A stretch of 64,000 nt of DNA, from positions 25,419,054 to 25,483,053 of the forward strand of contig NC_092562.1 in assembly GCF_037975245.1 (NCBI RefSeq), given 5' to 3'. Below are positions 53,201-63,200 of this stretch, one piece after another. Both the position numbers and the translations under genes were made by a program. The notes under the pieces were generated by a model that made no database searches, was not told the DNA's origin, and was given only the letters and a program-made list of their open reading frames with translations. Origin of the DNA: Apostichopus japonicus. Its lineage: Eukaryota; Echinodermata; Holothuroidea; Aspidochirotida; Stichopodidae. Numbering within the stretch: the first letter of the stretch is position 1; each line of letters opens with the position of its first letter.

Positions 53201-56200
53201 TTTTCCTGGCTTCACCCAGCCTCACAAGTCCACAATAGGCAGGAAAAGAGAGTGGAATGTTGTCCTGGCTAGGCAGGAAAAGCCAAGCTTGCCTTTTACC
53301 CAGTATAAGCTGGTTGTAAGATGGTCAGATCTTACATAAAGTTTTCTTTTGTACCATAGTTTTACTTGTTTATTAGTGCAGTGCTCACTGTACAGAGGGC
53401 TATACATTTGTACAGTATATTTGTAAGCTGTTTTGTGGTCGCGGGGGGGGGGATTAAGATTTCTCTCTTCTGGGTTGCTTAGCAACTATCTTTGTTCTTC
53501 CTGGAAATTAGCTCTCACAGGAAAAGGGGTCTGTGTATATATATTATAGGAACAAAAGAGTTTTGTGAGGGTATAGGGAGTTAGGCAGTTGGCCATGAGT
53601 ATTGGAGCAAGACAGTTGCAAAAGACGAGAAATATAGTTTTAATGCTGGATAGTTTGTTTTGAACCTTAATTTATAAAATTAAGTTAATACTGTAGTCCT
53701 TATTATTTTATGGAAGGAGTGATATTCACCTGACAGTTTGGCATGCGTTTTACTATAAAGGACATTATTTACTATAAAGGATATTACTTACTTAGAGGAT
53801 ATTATTTTACCATAAAGGATATTCCGGGACACCATTTGTTATAACTGACATTATTTTACTGAAAGGACACCCTGGGACACTATTGCTTATTAATTAAAGG
53901 ATACTATTTTGTTGGGATCGGACATTTATCATACAGTTTATTCTGTTCAACTATACTGATGTCGTGGAAGATCTAATGTCGTGGAAGATCTGTACCTGAT
54001 GTCACCAGCACACCAATCACCAGAACAGATTTATAAATTAAGTGTATTAACTTTAACATTTGGGTGCACCTCTCGACTTTAAGTCGTTTTATTTAATTCT
54101 TTGACTGGGCTCAGATCAGCTGTATATTGTTTGTTATTCATAATTATAATTTATTTTGATCCAATCCAGTTGAGTGTTCCATTTTTATGTGTCTTGTTCT
54201 GTGTTTGGTCATCACACCAAACCCAGAGTTCTCTGACCAAGAACAAACGTTTATTTTCAGTCGCTAACACCCTTACATATACATATAATTCATGATTTTA
54301 AAGCTATGAAAATTTCCTATACCACAAACACACTAACCTCCTATAGGTAAAAGTAACTGCCAACTAGCCAGCAAGATAATTTATATAGGGTAAGCATGGA
54401 CACCTGGCTTTTCCGGTTTAATACTGGGTATGTATACCTGGCTTTTCCTGGCTCCTCACTGATATAAACAGGGACCTGGCTTTTCCTGGGTAATCCTGGG
54501 TGTGCATATACCAGGCTTTTCCTGGTTTTTCCTGGCTCTTCACTCACACACTAGACACCTGGCTTTTCCGGGGTAAACCTGGGTTAACCATCCAGGCTTG
54601 TCCGGCCTTAACCTGGCTCTAAATGAGTTATATAAACCAGGCTTTTCCTGTCCGAATTACCATTTTCAAGCCCAAGAATTTCCCCGGATTTCCCTGGGTT
54701 AAATCCAGTCTTTTCCTGGCTTATATTCCAGGGAATTCCAGGGTTTTCCTGCCTTAAATTCGTCTGGGCAAGGGGAAATAGTTTGTCATGTGACATATTT
54801 AAAGGAGCACAATTTGTTAACATAAAACAGTCATTGTCTGTGCTCACTAATCATCCAGTGTGCAGGGGTGCGTTGTAAGAGTATGGGTCGTCACAACTAT
54901 GAAAATTAGGTTACGACAGTAGAGTCGGGCAGGGGAGGGGGGTTCAGTCAGGGCAAGTGGGGCTAGCTTTTAAGTTTTACAGCAATAAACAGGCTTCCTC
55001 CAGTTTTTAATGCTCTGATTTTGCTCTCTCTACTGTACATCCTTAAGATGTAATGTCGGAAATTTATTGTTTGTCAATGTTATTAACACATTTCAGATCC
55101 AAAAAGTGTAACAAAAATCAATAAAAGACAATGTGGCAATGGTCTCAAAGAAAGAGGCTCAGGTGAACTTGTAAGCATGAATCCTTCCTTCTTCCCTTGC
55201 ATAGGAGACTTCCCGTCACATTGTAAATAGTGGTGAAACAAATAAATATACAAATACAAATACCTAACATCTACATTTACTGTACCTTCCCTGACAGTCG
55301 AGCCAGTTGTTTCACTGCTAGTAGTTTGCTTTGGGGTGGTCTCCACAGGTTTGCTTGAGTACATATTAGTAGCTATCAGTAGGTCAAAATACAGACAATA
55401 ATATTGTCTCAAGAAGAGATGATTTTTACCATGAATTAGCAAAGGCAATACAAATTAGGCCTATGTGTTCAGTATGTACGTATGAAAGGTACAACATAAT
55501 ATGATCACAAACGAGCTATATGTGCTTAAAGTGAATCAAAAGAGAAGCTTCTTTATTTAATGTTACCGCAGCCCCTTTACCCTTTATACCCACATATACT
55601 GCACGCCTAGTTTGCAATGGTAGGTTCATTGGCAATGACGTGACGCTACCATAATCAACTTGTTCCAAAAGTTGCCTTTCCTTATGCTCAAACCATGTCT
55701 GAAATCACAAAATTGACCAACTACAGATATACATACAGTGCCACACAAAATGGCTACCATCACACTGCATACTTCTAATAGATCTTGATATTTTATCAAT
55801 TCTTAAGACAGCAATATCCTGTTCATAATTTAGGTTCCTAGCACAATTTACTGTAGCAAATTATGGTCACCACACATTCACTGAATGTTGTACTCAAAGT
55901 GGTGCATCAAGTATTCTATTTTATTTGAACTATAACCAACTTATAAAAGAAACTGATTAGGATAAACTTTTATAAGCTGAGACAATTACAACACAAGAAA
56001 ATAGTTAAGGGGAATATCAAAGTATAAGGGCCCTGTGGGTAGGGATGCACCGGATATCCGGTCCGGCCGGACTATCCGGCCGGATAGTGAGCAATTATCC
56101 GGTTCCGGTTTTTGAAAAATATCCGGCCGGATCTTTTTCAAAATCTGGCCTGAAATATTCCTTAAAAAGGTGTTGGTATTAAATCAATGTAAACTATTTC

Positions 56201-58817
56201 CAAAAATTAATAAAAACATTCAAAGTAAGGAAAAAATTAGGTTTAACATGTTTCATTTAATTTTCTCAATGGTCTGACCCAGTTTCTAAAGATCAACCAA
56301 AATAATACAACTACTGTAATAATATGAAGCTATATACAACAAATACAGTTTGCAGTGAATCATTTCTTGCAGCCTTCATCAGTTTATTATTGTGCAGTTA
56401 AAATAGACCGTACTTATCAGTCAAAATACTGTTCCATTGATTCTTTACTTTCCCATTATTGTTGGCATTCATGTTTTCTCTGAATTTTATGTGTGAAACA
56501 ATCTCTTATATGGTTAAATACATCTGATTTTTTTTTAACAAACATGTGCATTAGGACCTTAAGAAGTCAAAACAATGGATCTTTTGGTGGACCACTACAG
56601 TCCATTTCCTGTCTAGAAAGCTGTCAATTGTTACTCATTGTTTGTGGTCATGGCAAAATGCAAATTGTAATCTTGGCACTTTTATAAATAGATGAAGCAA
56701 TGGACTAGAAGAGTTTCCACCAAATGGGGTGCCAGACCCAGAAAAAACAGTATCTAATTTTCTCACAGAAAGAGATACAGTATCTCTTGTCACCATGAAA
56801 GTTCCTAAAAGTTCATGATAAACCTAAATCATTAAGTGTTCTAATGAACATTCAATTCCATTTTAAAGGATAGATAAAAGATAGATAAGAAGTTTCTTCC
56901 ACTTCTGGAAAGATACAATGCTTTTTTTTTATTTTACAGATAATATTGCAATGTAAAAGTTTGTTACCAAATAATGAATAATAAAAGACAATTCTAATTC
57001 CAGATAGTAGTGTTATTACGACAATTAAATAATCTTTTTATTCAGTATAAAGTATGAGATTTGTGAAATGTAGCTTCCCGTTTTAAAACAAACTTCATAG
57101 GTAGTATGCAGTATTATACTGTATCAAGCTTGTCAACAATTATATATATTGTAGTTATTTTATTAAGGAATGTAGATTACACCACTTCAAGTTATATTTA
57201 ATCTCATAAATGGGGTCTTAATTTCACCTTCTTTATAATATGCGTATACCTCTCCTAAGATTTGCTCCTTGTTTCATACTTCTACTTCTTATTAATGATT
57301 TTCTTTTGTGTAATGAAAAAATCCGGTTCCGGCCGGATTTTATCCGGCCGGATTTCATAACTATCCGGCAAAATCCGGTTCCGGCCGAATCCAAAAATTT
57401 GGATCCGGTGCATCCCTACCTGTGGGGGTTAGTGTTGAGTCATTAGTATTTAACTCATCCAGTGATGGTTGCTCATTGTTGTATTCTGAATCCAAGACAT
57501 ATCGATAAGATTGCCGTGGAATCTTGAGTTTGTTTGCCGAAAATATAAAACATAGCCGACAACTTAATTCAGATGGTTAATTAATTATGAAAATTAGTAG
57601 TTAGAGATGAAGAACATAATGTGATTGTATATAAAACAAGAATATATTTTAATTTTATTATCTTATTTGTGTCATTATAACAAAATAAATTGTTTCATAA
57701 TTGAGTCTAACCCTGCAAATAGAATGAATTCAACAAAACAATATATTTCTATCTTATTAGATGTTTGTGATGTTTGTGATATTTGAAATAATGTTATGGG
57801 AACTTAATAAAATAAATATCACATTTTGTTGTTGTTGGCTGTTTCTTATATCACTGGTTAAAAATTAGAAGTTCATAATGGGCACACCATACAGTATATT
57901 TGACATTGCTTTTCCATAAAGACGACATAAAATTGATTAAATAACCCTCGAACCGCCTCAAATAAAAAATCCTTTCACAATCTTACCGGTATTAATGTCA
58001 ATGACTATACAGTCCCTATCAAAGACCTGCATGCAACATCAATTGTAAACGCATAAAGCACTATATGTTGTTATAGCTTACGTGATAGCTAGCTGGCATT
58101 GGATGTAACTTTGGTACAGATAATGTGAACAAAAAATATGATACTAATATCATTTAACTTGACCGCAGAAACTGGCTGAAGGTCCCGAGAAATATGAAAA
58201 GATCAGTGTAATGCGCAAGGAGAGGGGGGGGGGGCAGCAACGGGAACGCCCAATCACCATCAGATGTTATGTCGTCTGAGGATGGTCTAAGGAGTTAAAC
58301 CCCTCTCCTTTATAGTGTTATAGTTCGCAAATTTTGAAATTTTTCAAACGCTTCAATTATAACATACTTACATACTATATATGTGTATGTAAATTAAATT
58401 AACACATTTGTGTATTATTCTATCTTTCAGTTGGTGGGTGGTGGGACTGGGGGGGGGCTTATTTCCCTTGATTTTATTAGGGGAGGGATAGAATTTTATG
58501 TGTAACGCTCCTGATGTGGTCACCATGCCCTGACCTCAGTCAAGGATTATGACATTTTTGTTTGAGAAAGAATAAAACGACGCCTCCGGGCTGAGGTTGA
58601 CGGCCTTCAATAAAACGTCAATTCCTAAATCGGTAACAGAATCCCCCCCATCAACTTCCAAATCCTGCGCACGTCACTCTAGTGGAATTTTCCTAAACTG
58701 TAACGGTTAGTGTATAGATTTAGTTTACTGCTTCGTTGTTGAACTTACCTTCTTTTGTAACATGGTCATTTGGTTTCGGTGCTGCCCCTGGGCATGGACC
58801 AGGATTGTAACGAGCAG
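40999..58817 (-). CDS. Fibrinogen-related domain (FReD) protein, multi-exon; 5' end outside or unrecognised
   Basis: Six proposed exons on the minus strand: 58817-58749, 55372-55286, 48440-48379, 47623-47495, 44670-44406 and 41255-40999. Donors are GT and acceptors AG, and phases agree throughout (1-1, 1-1, 1-0, 0-0, 0-1, 1-end). The last three exons encode a complete FReD of about 216 residues: DCLDVFNAG...GIYTI, [51 protein letters not shown] (calcium site), NCAVERHGAWWYKSC, and IKYTEMKIRPV before the stop. Four Cys are present as in ficolins and tenascins. The upstream exons are Thr/Pro/Ser-rich, like a glycosylated stalk. Family members are secreted or membrane-tethered lectins that bind acetylated sugars and act in immunity or haemostasis-like clotting. 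A signal-peptide exon was not found, so the N-terminus is missing. FReD exons are firm; stalk exons are tentative. Confidence 0.8.
41256..42590. other. Intron between last two FReD exons, left part
   Basis: AT-rich intron. ACGTAC-containing motifs (CGGACGTAC near 41393, GACGGACGTACGT near 41563, TGTACGTCCGTCACAAC near 41795) occur in inverted orientation and could mark a small degenerate TIR element, about 41388-41815. No coding sequence. Confidence 0.4.
42595..43715. repeat. 54-bp minisatellite in a FReD intron (about 20 copies)
   Basis: The unit CTCTGTGACAGTCTACATCA, followed by CATATCACTACACAGCAGGA and CATTTATGCTTAAT, totals 54 bases and repeats with point changes and small indels. Because 54 is divisible by three, a plus-strand frame stays open for 134 codons (42798-43202) as an 18-residue repeat. 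This is a by-product, not evidence of a gene. Confidence 0.92.
43716..44405. other. Intron, remainder
   Basis: No repeat family or gene recognised. A GGGCCC-containing patch lies at 43951-44000. Confidence 0.5.
44406..44670 (-). CDS. FReD gene, middle exon
   Basis: 265 bases between TATATACAG and the donor GCAG/GTTTGT. It encodes [20 protein letters not shown], then EFWLGNDKLYDLTNQ, YQLRIDMVNKD and YTLSGLGTFNGTAG. This is the central FReD subdomain and contains no Cys, as expected. Confidence 0.92.
44671..45714. other. Intron between first and middle FReD exons, distal part
   Basis: Mostly unremarkable AT-rich DNA. It contains a plus-strand open frame (45416-45688) discussed separately. Confidence 0.45.
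45416..45688 (+). other. Unrecognised 90-codon open frame inside the FReD intron, opposite strand
   Basis: It starts MSELVSHSNGCLFVSSKFHC and ends STPSGAYNLTICTEF. Its composition (five Cys, mixed polar residues, an Asn-glycosylation site NLT) is less biased than most chance frames here, and a TTTCTAG acceptor-like site lies at 45456-45462. I recognise no family. It may be a fragment of an unrelated exon or transposon. Confidence 0.2.
45715..47494 (-). repeat. 77-bp minisatellite carrying a repeated 5' splice site (22 extra donors)
   Basis: Units of 74-85 bases (mostly 77) occupy the start of the intron after FReD exon 47623-47495. On the minus strand each unit contains ATGACTGACGGAGGAGGATG then GACG/GTAAGT, which is the last 24 bases of the exon plus the donor. 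About 53 bases of intron follow (CTAGTATGACATCCTATAG and so on). Twenty-two donor-like sites follow the true one. Most are GTAAGT, four are GTCAGT (near 46808, 47048, 47270, 47417) and one is GTATGT (near 46267). A degenerate 23rd unit near 45725 lacks the donor. Some units have an in-frame 3-base deletion in the exonic part. Confidence 0.93.
47495..47623 (-). CDS. FReD gene, first FReD exon
   Basis: 129 bases (43 codons), entered after ATAATTAG. It encodes IKDCLDVFNAGYTTDGIYTI, then [14 protein letters not shown], ending at ACG/GTAAGT (donor GT at 47494-47493). It holds the first two FReD Cys residues. Its last ~24 bases and donor are the source of the 77-bp array that fills the following intron. 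Confidence 0.9.
47624..48378. other. FReD intron
   Basis: AT-rich, no feature recognised. The plus-strand frame at 47707-47898 has no known motif. Confidence 0.5.
48379..48440 (-). CDS. FReD gene, putative stalk exon (Thr-rich)
   Basis: 62 bases between GATAG and ATCGTG/GTGAGA. In phase it reads SESVQTTPMETTTGDDPSIV and joins directly to the first FReD exon in frame. It resembles the exon at 55372-55286 (QTTP against ETTP), suggesting exon duplication within the stalk. Confidence 0.55.
48441..49108. other. FReD intron
   Basis: No feature recognised up to the TTAA target site at 49109. Confidence 0.5.
49754..49763 (+). promoter_or_regulatory. TATA box of the solo LTR
   Basis: CTATATAAGG, about 210 bases into the LTR, in the position and context of an LTR promoter. 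Confidence 0.6.
50821..50916. repeat. 20-bp tandem repeat inside the LTR
   Basis: AGAAGTCTAAGCGATAGGGA repeated four times plus a shortened copy. A separate 21-bp doubling, GGCTTCTTTGTATGAGCCTA, lies at about 49861-49902. Confidence 0.93.
51046..51051 (+). terminator. Polyadenylation signal AATAAA of the solo LTR
   Basis: AATAAA about 120 bases before the LTR end, downstream of the TATA box, followed by a GT-rich stretch (CCTGGTGGTCTGTCATTT). Confidence 0.5.
51914..52255 (-). pseudogene. THAP-like zinc-finger fragment in Kolobok-like copy B
   Basis: This 113-codon frame starts MPEFCVVGACSY. SISFFSFPSRR and RRRLWINFVRS follow, as in copy A. The Cys-x4-Cys pair, the FxFP block and the conserved Trp of a THAP finger are present. 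The later Cys-x2-His pair is not clear (GVSHAHEST). The close match to copy A outside the shared start indicates common descent within the transposon, with no transposase catalytic domain. Confidence 0.65.
52979..53290. repeat. ~117-bp tandem repeats, three copies
   Basis: Each unit contains CCAGCCTTTTCCTGGCTTCA, then CTCACAAGTCCACACTAGGCAGGAAAAG and GTCCTGG. Point differences occur between copies. Confidence 0.88.
53745..53900. repeat. Short ACTATAAAGGATATTATT-like tandem repeats
   Basis: TTTACTATAAAGGACATTAT and variants repeat about six times within 150 bases. A doubled ATGTCGTGGAAGATCT lies at about 53958-53991. Confidence 0.7.
55286..55372 (-). CDS. FReD gene, putative stalk exon (Thr/Ser-rich)
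   Basis: 87 bases, phase 1-1, between CTGATAG and GGGAAG/GTACAG. It reads TNMYSSKPVETTPKQTTSSE and continues ETTGSTVRE. The Thr/Ser/Pro content suggests O-glycosylation. A later donor (TTAG/GTATTT near 55262) is possible. Confidence 0.5.
56040..57418. mobile_element. hAT-type non-autonomous element with perfect 8-bp TSD CCTGTGGG
   Basis: TIRs are TAGGGATGCACCGGAT at 56040 and ATCCGGTGCATCCCTA ending at 57418. CCTGTGGG flanks both sides (56032-56039 and 57419-57426), the 8-bp duplication expected of hAT. Near both ends CCGGCCGGA motifs recur in both orientations (for example TATCCGGCCGGAT). There is no transposase frame. It lies within the proposed FReD intron between exons 58817-58749 and 55372-55286. 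The perfect TSD suggests a recent insertion. Confidence 0.88.
57427..58748. other. FReD intron or flank
   Basis: AT-rich. A G run lies at 58224-58236 and another near 58450-58458. No gene seen. Confidence 0.45.
58749..58817 (-). CDS. FReD gene, putative upstream exon (Pro-rich, one Cys)
   Basis: 69 bases, phase 1-1, between a strong acceptor (TTCTTGTTCAACAG) and GAAG/GTAAGT. It encodes ARYNPGPCPGAAPKPNDHVT then KE. It is compatible in phase with the exon at 55372. The splice sites are among the best in the window, but linkage to the FReD gene is inferred from strand, phase and composition only. Confidence 0.5.
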
Positions 58818-59052
58818 CTGTTGAACAAGAATCACATGAAACATTACAGGAATAGTTACGATAAATTTATCAACAAGTTTTATTTTATTTTACAAGCGGG
58901 AAATTGTTCTAATTCTTTTCTAAAGTGTGTATAATTCATGTAATCGTTTTAAATTATTGAATCAAAATAAAGAAAACTTCAAATAAAAATGAATTTCTTG
59001 TATGCTATGACAACGGAGACCTAAAGCAAATAATGTTAAATGACGTTTTCAG

Positions 59053-59412
59053 CATAGGCGTAGGAAGGTACTATTGAGTGGGGGGGGGGGGGGTTGGGCT
59101 GAAAACTGATGGCCGACCTGGGGGAGGGTCTAAGGGGAAATTGGAAATTTTTTGCATCTCCAGGTGGCCTCAGATGCAATTTGGTGCAATATACTGTAGC
59201 ACACTTCAGCACCCACTCTATTTTGTAAATAATTTTGCATTTTCACCTGGCCTTAGATGCAATTTGGTGCTCCAAATGAGATTTTTTTTCTCATTTGGAA
59301 ATGAAAAAAGGGTTTTCTGACTTGCGAAGCGGGGGTCGGAATGACACTTCCGCCCCCCATATTTTTCACTGGGGGCTGGCGCCCCCAGCCCCCCGTTTCC
59401 TACGCCCTTGGT
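59053..59412. mobile_element. MITE/SINE-like repeat with GGCGTAGGAA ends
   Basis: AGGCGTAGGAA near the left edge and TTCCTACGCCC near the right edge are inverted. Next to them are G-rich and C-rich stretches, and the phrase ATGCAATTTGGTGC occurs twice (about 59174 and 59257). A sequence resembling this phrase (CAAATGGTGCAATATTTGG) is found in the element at 30922-32701. Confidence 0.5.
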
Positions 59413-59714
59413 TTTCAGTCCGAGAAATAACCAGGTAGTGGACCACCTTATTGCTGCAATAGACAGGTAAGCATTCAGGGGGGTAGGAAGCTTCCAAAAA
59501 TTCCAGGGGGGGAACAACATCAGAGGGGCACTTTCTCATTCCATAACCACCATTCGTTATGCTATAAACCGATACACATGCCGGCCAATGGTCATATAAC
59601 TTAAATATATATGATGTGTTAGTATGCTATCAATACTGTTATGGTGCACATGACTCTATCAACCTATCTGTACTTCTCTCCATCCATAATTTAGAACTTT
59701 CCAAAAAAATCCTT

Positions 59715-60270
59715 CTGTGTTCATTCGTTGAATAAAAGTCTTATAGCAACCTCGGTTAAATCCAAGTCATCGGTCTTAGATTTGTGTACATTCGATAACA
59801 TCAGACTGTTGTATCTCTTTTGTGACATTGTGCTTCTTAGATAATTCTTTAGAAGACGCTGTGTGGAGAACGATCTTTCAGCTGAAGCGGTACTTTTATG
59901 AGCCAACAAATATAAATGAATGAGTTTTGCAAGTTCTGAAAGTAAGGGCTGGACATTTGGGTGTTTCTGCTACATAGCAGAAATGATTGTGCTCATTGAT
60001 GTAATTCTTTTCACATCAGGAAATTGCTGAAGAATAGTACCCCTTAACAACCTACTGTAAGCTGTACATCAAGCTGCGGAAAATCAATGTCACTGGTGTC
60101 TGTTTTCACAAACTGATCTGATATCTTAAAAGCTATGCCATTTGCTGCATTTAGAATTATAATTTCCTCCATATGGGTTAGTATTGTATATGACCCTGCA
60201 ATAATTCCAGTGAATCTCCTTTGTAGTACAGCAAGGCATGCACCAATAGCCTCAAAACTCTAGACACAGA
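59715..60270 (-). pseudogene. hAT-family transposase C-terminal remnant (ZMYM1-like)
   Basis: The minus-strand frame 59909-59721 encodes STASAERSFSTQRLLKNYLR then STMSQKRYNSLML and DDLDLTEVA. This is the hAT dimerisation (hATC) motif with SAERSFS and YLRS-M. Upstream on the same strand (about 60250-60060) another frame reads ACLAVLQRRF, THMEEIIILNAA and FVKTDTSDIDFPQLD, typical of the same transposase class or the domesticated ZMYM1-like proteins. Stops and frameshifts between the pieces mark a dead copy. It is the only hAT transposase coding trace here; it is not within the nearby non-autonomous hAT elements. Confidence 0.75.
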
Positions 60271-63200
60271 AGTAGGATTTGGCATCATCAAGTGTAGAAT
60301 AATATCCTAGTAGAATGAGCTGCAACATTGATTGATTTTCATTTATTGTTAACCGTGCTACAAAAAGATATGGGATGCCATTTTAGAATAGCATGTACAG
60401 ACTAAAACTAAATAATTAATTTAATATATTAAAATTAACAAAGGCTTAAGATATTCAAAAAGACAGTTCTTCATCAAAGGGGCACATTTTATTTGCCAGT
60501 AGGGCACATTTGCTATATTGGAAAAAAGTGGGGTTGTGCCCCAGTCCCCCCCCCCCCGCCCCTGATCCTACCCCTCTAAGCAGATCTATGTGAACACTTA
60601 CTTCTTCTATATTGAGAAGCTTTAAAACTTTAATTATCTCATCATACAGGAATATTTAGAGGGATATCTTCCACTGGCTAAAGTTATCTGCTTCATACAA
60701 ATTCTTGACATTTTCTGTATCCTTAGGGAAAACCCACACCCTCATAGGATGTTATAAGGTGACGATATGACTTTTTACAAAATGAAGTGGAACTTTCTGA
60801 ATGCATCTGGCAACAAAAGAGTCAATGATGTGATCATGGCAATCCAACGGAAAATGTTTTTTGCTTTTCTGTATGATTTTTAACTAACGTTTCTACAGAG
60901 AAAATTATTTCTACTAAAAAAAAACAGTTGCATTTTGTTGAAATTCTAAAATGGCAGAGAACCTTGACAGCTAAGCGAACATTCCAACTATATCAAGGAT
61001 AAATGAACAAGAAGATTATCATAGAAAAATAAAGGTTTTGAAAAACATTTGCCGTAATGACATCACAGATTACCCACTGCGATCCATCCCAGGGAAGAAT
61101 GAGGGGTTTGACCAGGCGAAATTAGTTCCATTCAATCGACCATATCATGAGTTAGGGACAAGATTTTGAGATGGGATCCTTGACTGACAATGTGCTCTAA
61201 CTCTGCCCTTGTACAACTTGCTAAGCATTTCGTATGACTGTAGTGATTTAAATTACGAATTTCGAATGAAGCGATAATTACCTTTGATGAAGTAGTATTT
61301 ATTATAAATAATTCATCGTTTCGACCCATGTTAATTTAAAGGGATATTCCGTTGGCAGACGAAGATAATCTTGTATTAAGAGGGACTATATTGCAAGCTG
61401 ACAAAAAACGGAAACTTGACGTTTTGGCGAGATGTATCTCGACAAAGATACATTTTCAGATTTTGAACGATTTGGTATCATCTCCATACATCCCGGAAAA
61501 AAACGTCAATTGTCAACTTCTTTTCATATTGGCGCGTTGTTGCATATATCTCATCAATATGTCCCTTCTACGCTTCCGTACATTTATTACCACGGGTTCT
61601 ACTCCAATAACAATAAGAAGTATAATATGACGCCAACCTGAAGTTGGCAAGGTGCCAGGAATAAGCAAAGACAATCATAGCTTATAACTTTGAAATTAAG
61701 GTGCAAACACAATATCACTAAACAAATCATATGTATGTAAATAGATCACAGAAATAAAATTTAAATGTCAAGAACATAGGGAATGAATAAAAAAAACATG
61801 TCCCACCAAATACATGCCATGTTTGTCATTATATGAAATTACTTCCTCTCTATATCAGTTGTTCACTTGCTCTTGTAATGTAGTGCTAGGCAGTTCAACA
61901 AAATACCTGCTTGCTTTAATAATTGAGTTCTCTCATTTTTTGTATATTTACCAACGTATACCCATGTACGTTGTATGTTCCATACTGTAGTCTGTAGGAT
62001 ATTACACTAGCGACCGGGATTTTCCCAAAAAAAATTACTCTTTTTCTTAACTTGTTCGAACATTTGTTATAACACCTTTCAGTGGGAAACTTGAAGATTT
62101 GTTTCTTAACCAATGAGCAAGTTATGAAAAGAGATTGACATAGTTCTGCTCCTATGAAAGGTGGTCTGGCGGTCAATCTCAATAAAAAAATAACTTATTG
62201 AACATCAAATGTTGAATTCCGAAATGTTTAATTGCAAATACTGGAGGGAAAAAACAAGTTAAAGGTTCCACCGATCATTTGTTGACTTTGGTTTCTCCTA
62301 TTTACTGATCTTTTTGCAATATGAAAGTAAATTAAAACAAGCGAAAGCTTTTCTGCTAGACGACATTGGCAACCACGATTGGCACACGCATATAGGCCTA
62401 CCAGTGTTGAGTGTGGATAGCTAGGCCTAACATTAGGCTATGCAGCCCTTATATGCGTGAATCAGTTAGGTGACCTTGTAGTATTGAACTGACCTTGCTT
62501 GCCAACGTTAGTAGTTGTGAGAAGTACACACTCAAATGACGAGATGCAGTTGAAAATAAATTGTTATATCCAACGTGTTTGTCCTCTTTGTGTTGTTCTT
62601 ATTGTTTTACTTCAATTTAACAGTAAAGGATATGGAGAAAATCCTTTCAAACACATTAAGCACAGTTCGTGTTCAAAAAATCGTTAAAACTTGAAAGGTA
62701 CATGGCGCAATCCACAATACCATACGACATGTACAGCCGCGCACGCAACTGGCTGGCTCAGAACACATGACTAGCAGTGAGAAAACATTTGAGCAGGGCT
62801 CTGTTAGTTGAACAACAAAGATGCAAAAAGTAACATTAGACCAATCACAGTCTATTATTCACAAGATACACCTGGCGTCAGGCAGGCTTGAGTCAAGGAA
62901 TACTAATTAGGAGTTAAAATGTTGCATATATGGCTGGAAATAACAGATGTTGCTGTTGGACAATTTTTCTTTGTACGCTAATAGATTTTATTTTCTTTGC
63001 AAGTTTCCTTTCACTATTTCTTATCAATTATCGCTAGACAAGGCGACTCTCAGTTGGTTGTTCGTTTACGTTGAGGAACACGTGTTTCCTATTTAACGTA
63101 AACAATTTATAATCTTTGCCCACCTATTACCCCGCTTTTGCCAGCAATATTTTTCAACTTGTACTTGAAAGTGTAGACGGCAAATTCTCTTCACTCCTTG

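Larger units (their letters stand above)
52905..54768. mobile_element. TIR element rich in CAGGAAAAGCCAGG subterminal repeats (about 1.86 kb)
   Basis: Both ends read CCCAGACGAA inward (52905; reverse complement ending 54768), followed on each side by CCAGG/CCTGG-rich sequence such as AAAACCCTGG and CCCTGG. The left side contains three ~117-bp repeats with CTTTTCCTGGCTTCA (about 52979-53290). The right side has the same words in reverse orientation (about 54380-54760). The interior (53340-54350) is AT-rich and non-coding. Repetitive subterminal motifs in opposite orientation are typical of transposase-binding arrays. No target duplication is clear, so the superfamily is open. Confidence 0.6.

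Noticed and set aside
57419-57520. An exon ending at CACAG/GTAGGG next to the hAT element
   Set aside because: The apparent donor is created by the transposon end (CCCTA) and its CCTGTGGG duplication, so it was not part of the pre-insertion gene.
61352-61641. Small plus-strand gene (two overlapping frames, one starting MADEDNLVLRG)
   Set aside because: No motif, no splice or promoter signals, and two frames compete; not supportable from sequence alone.
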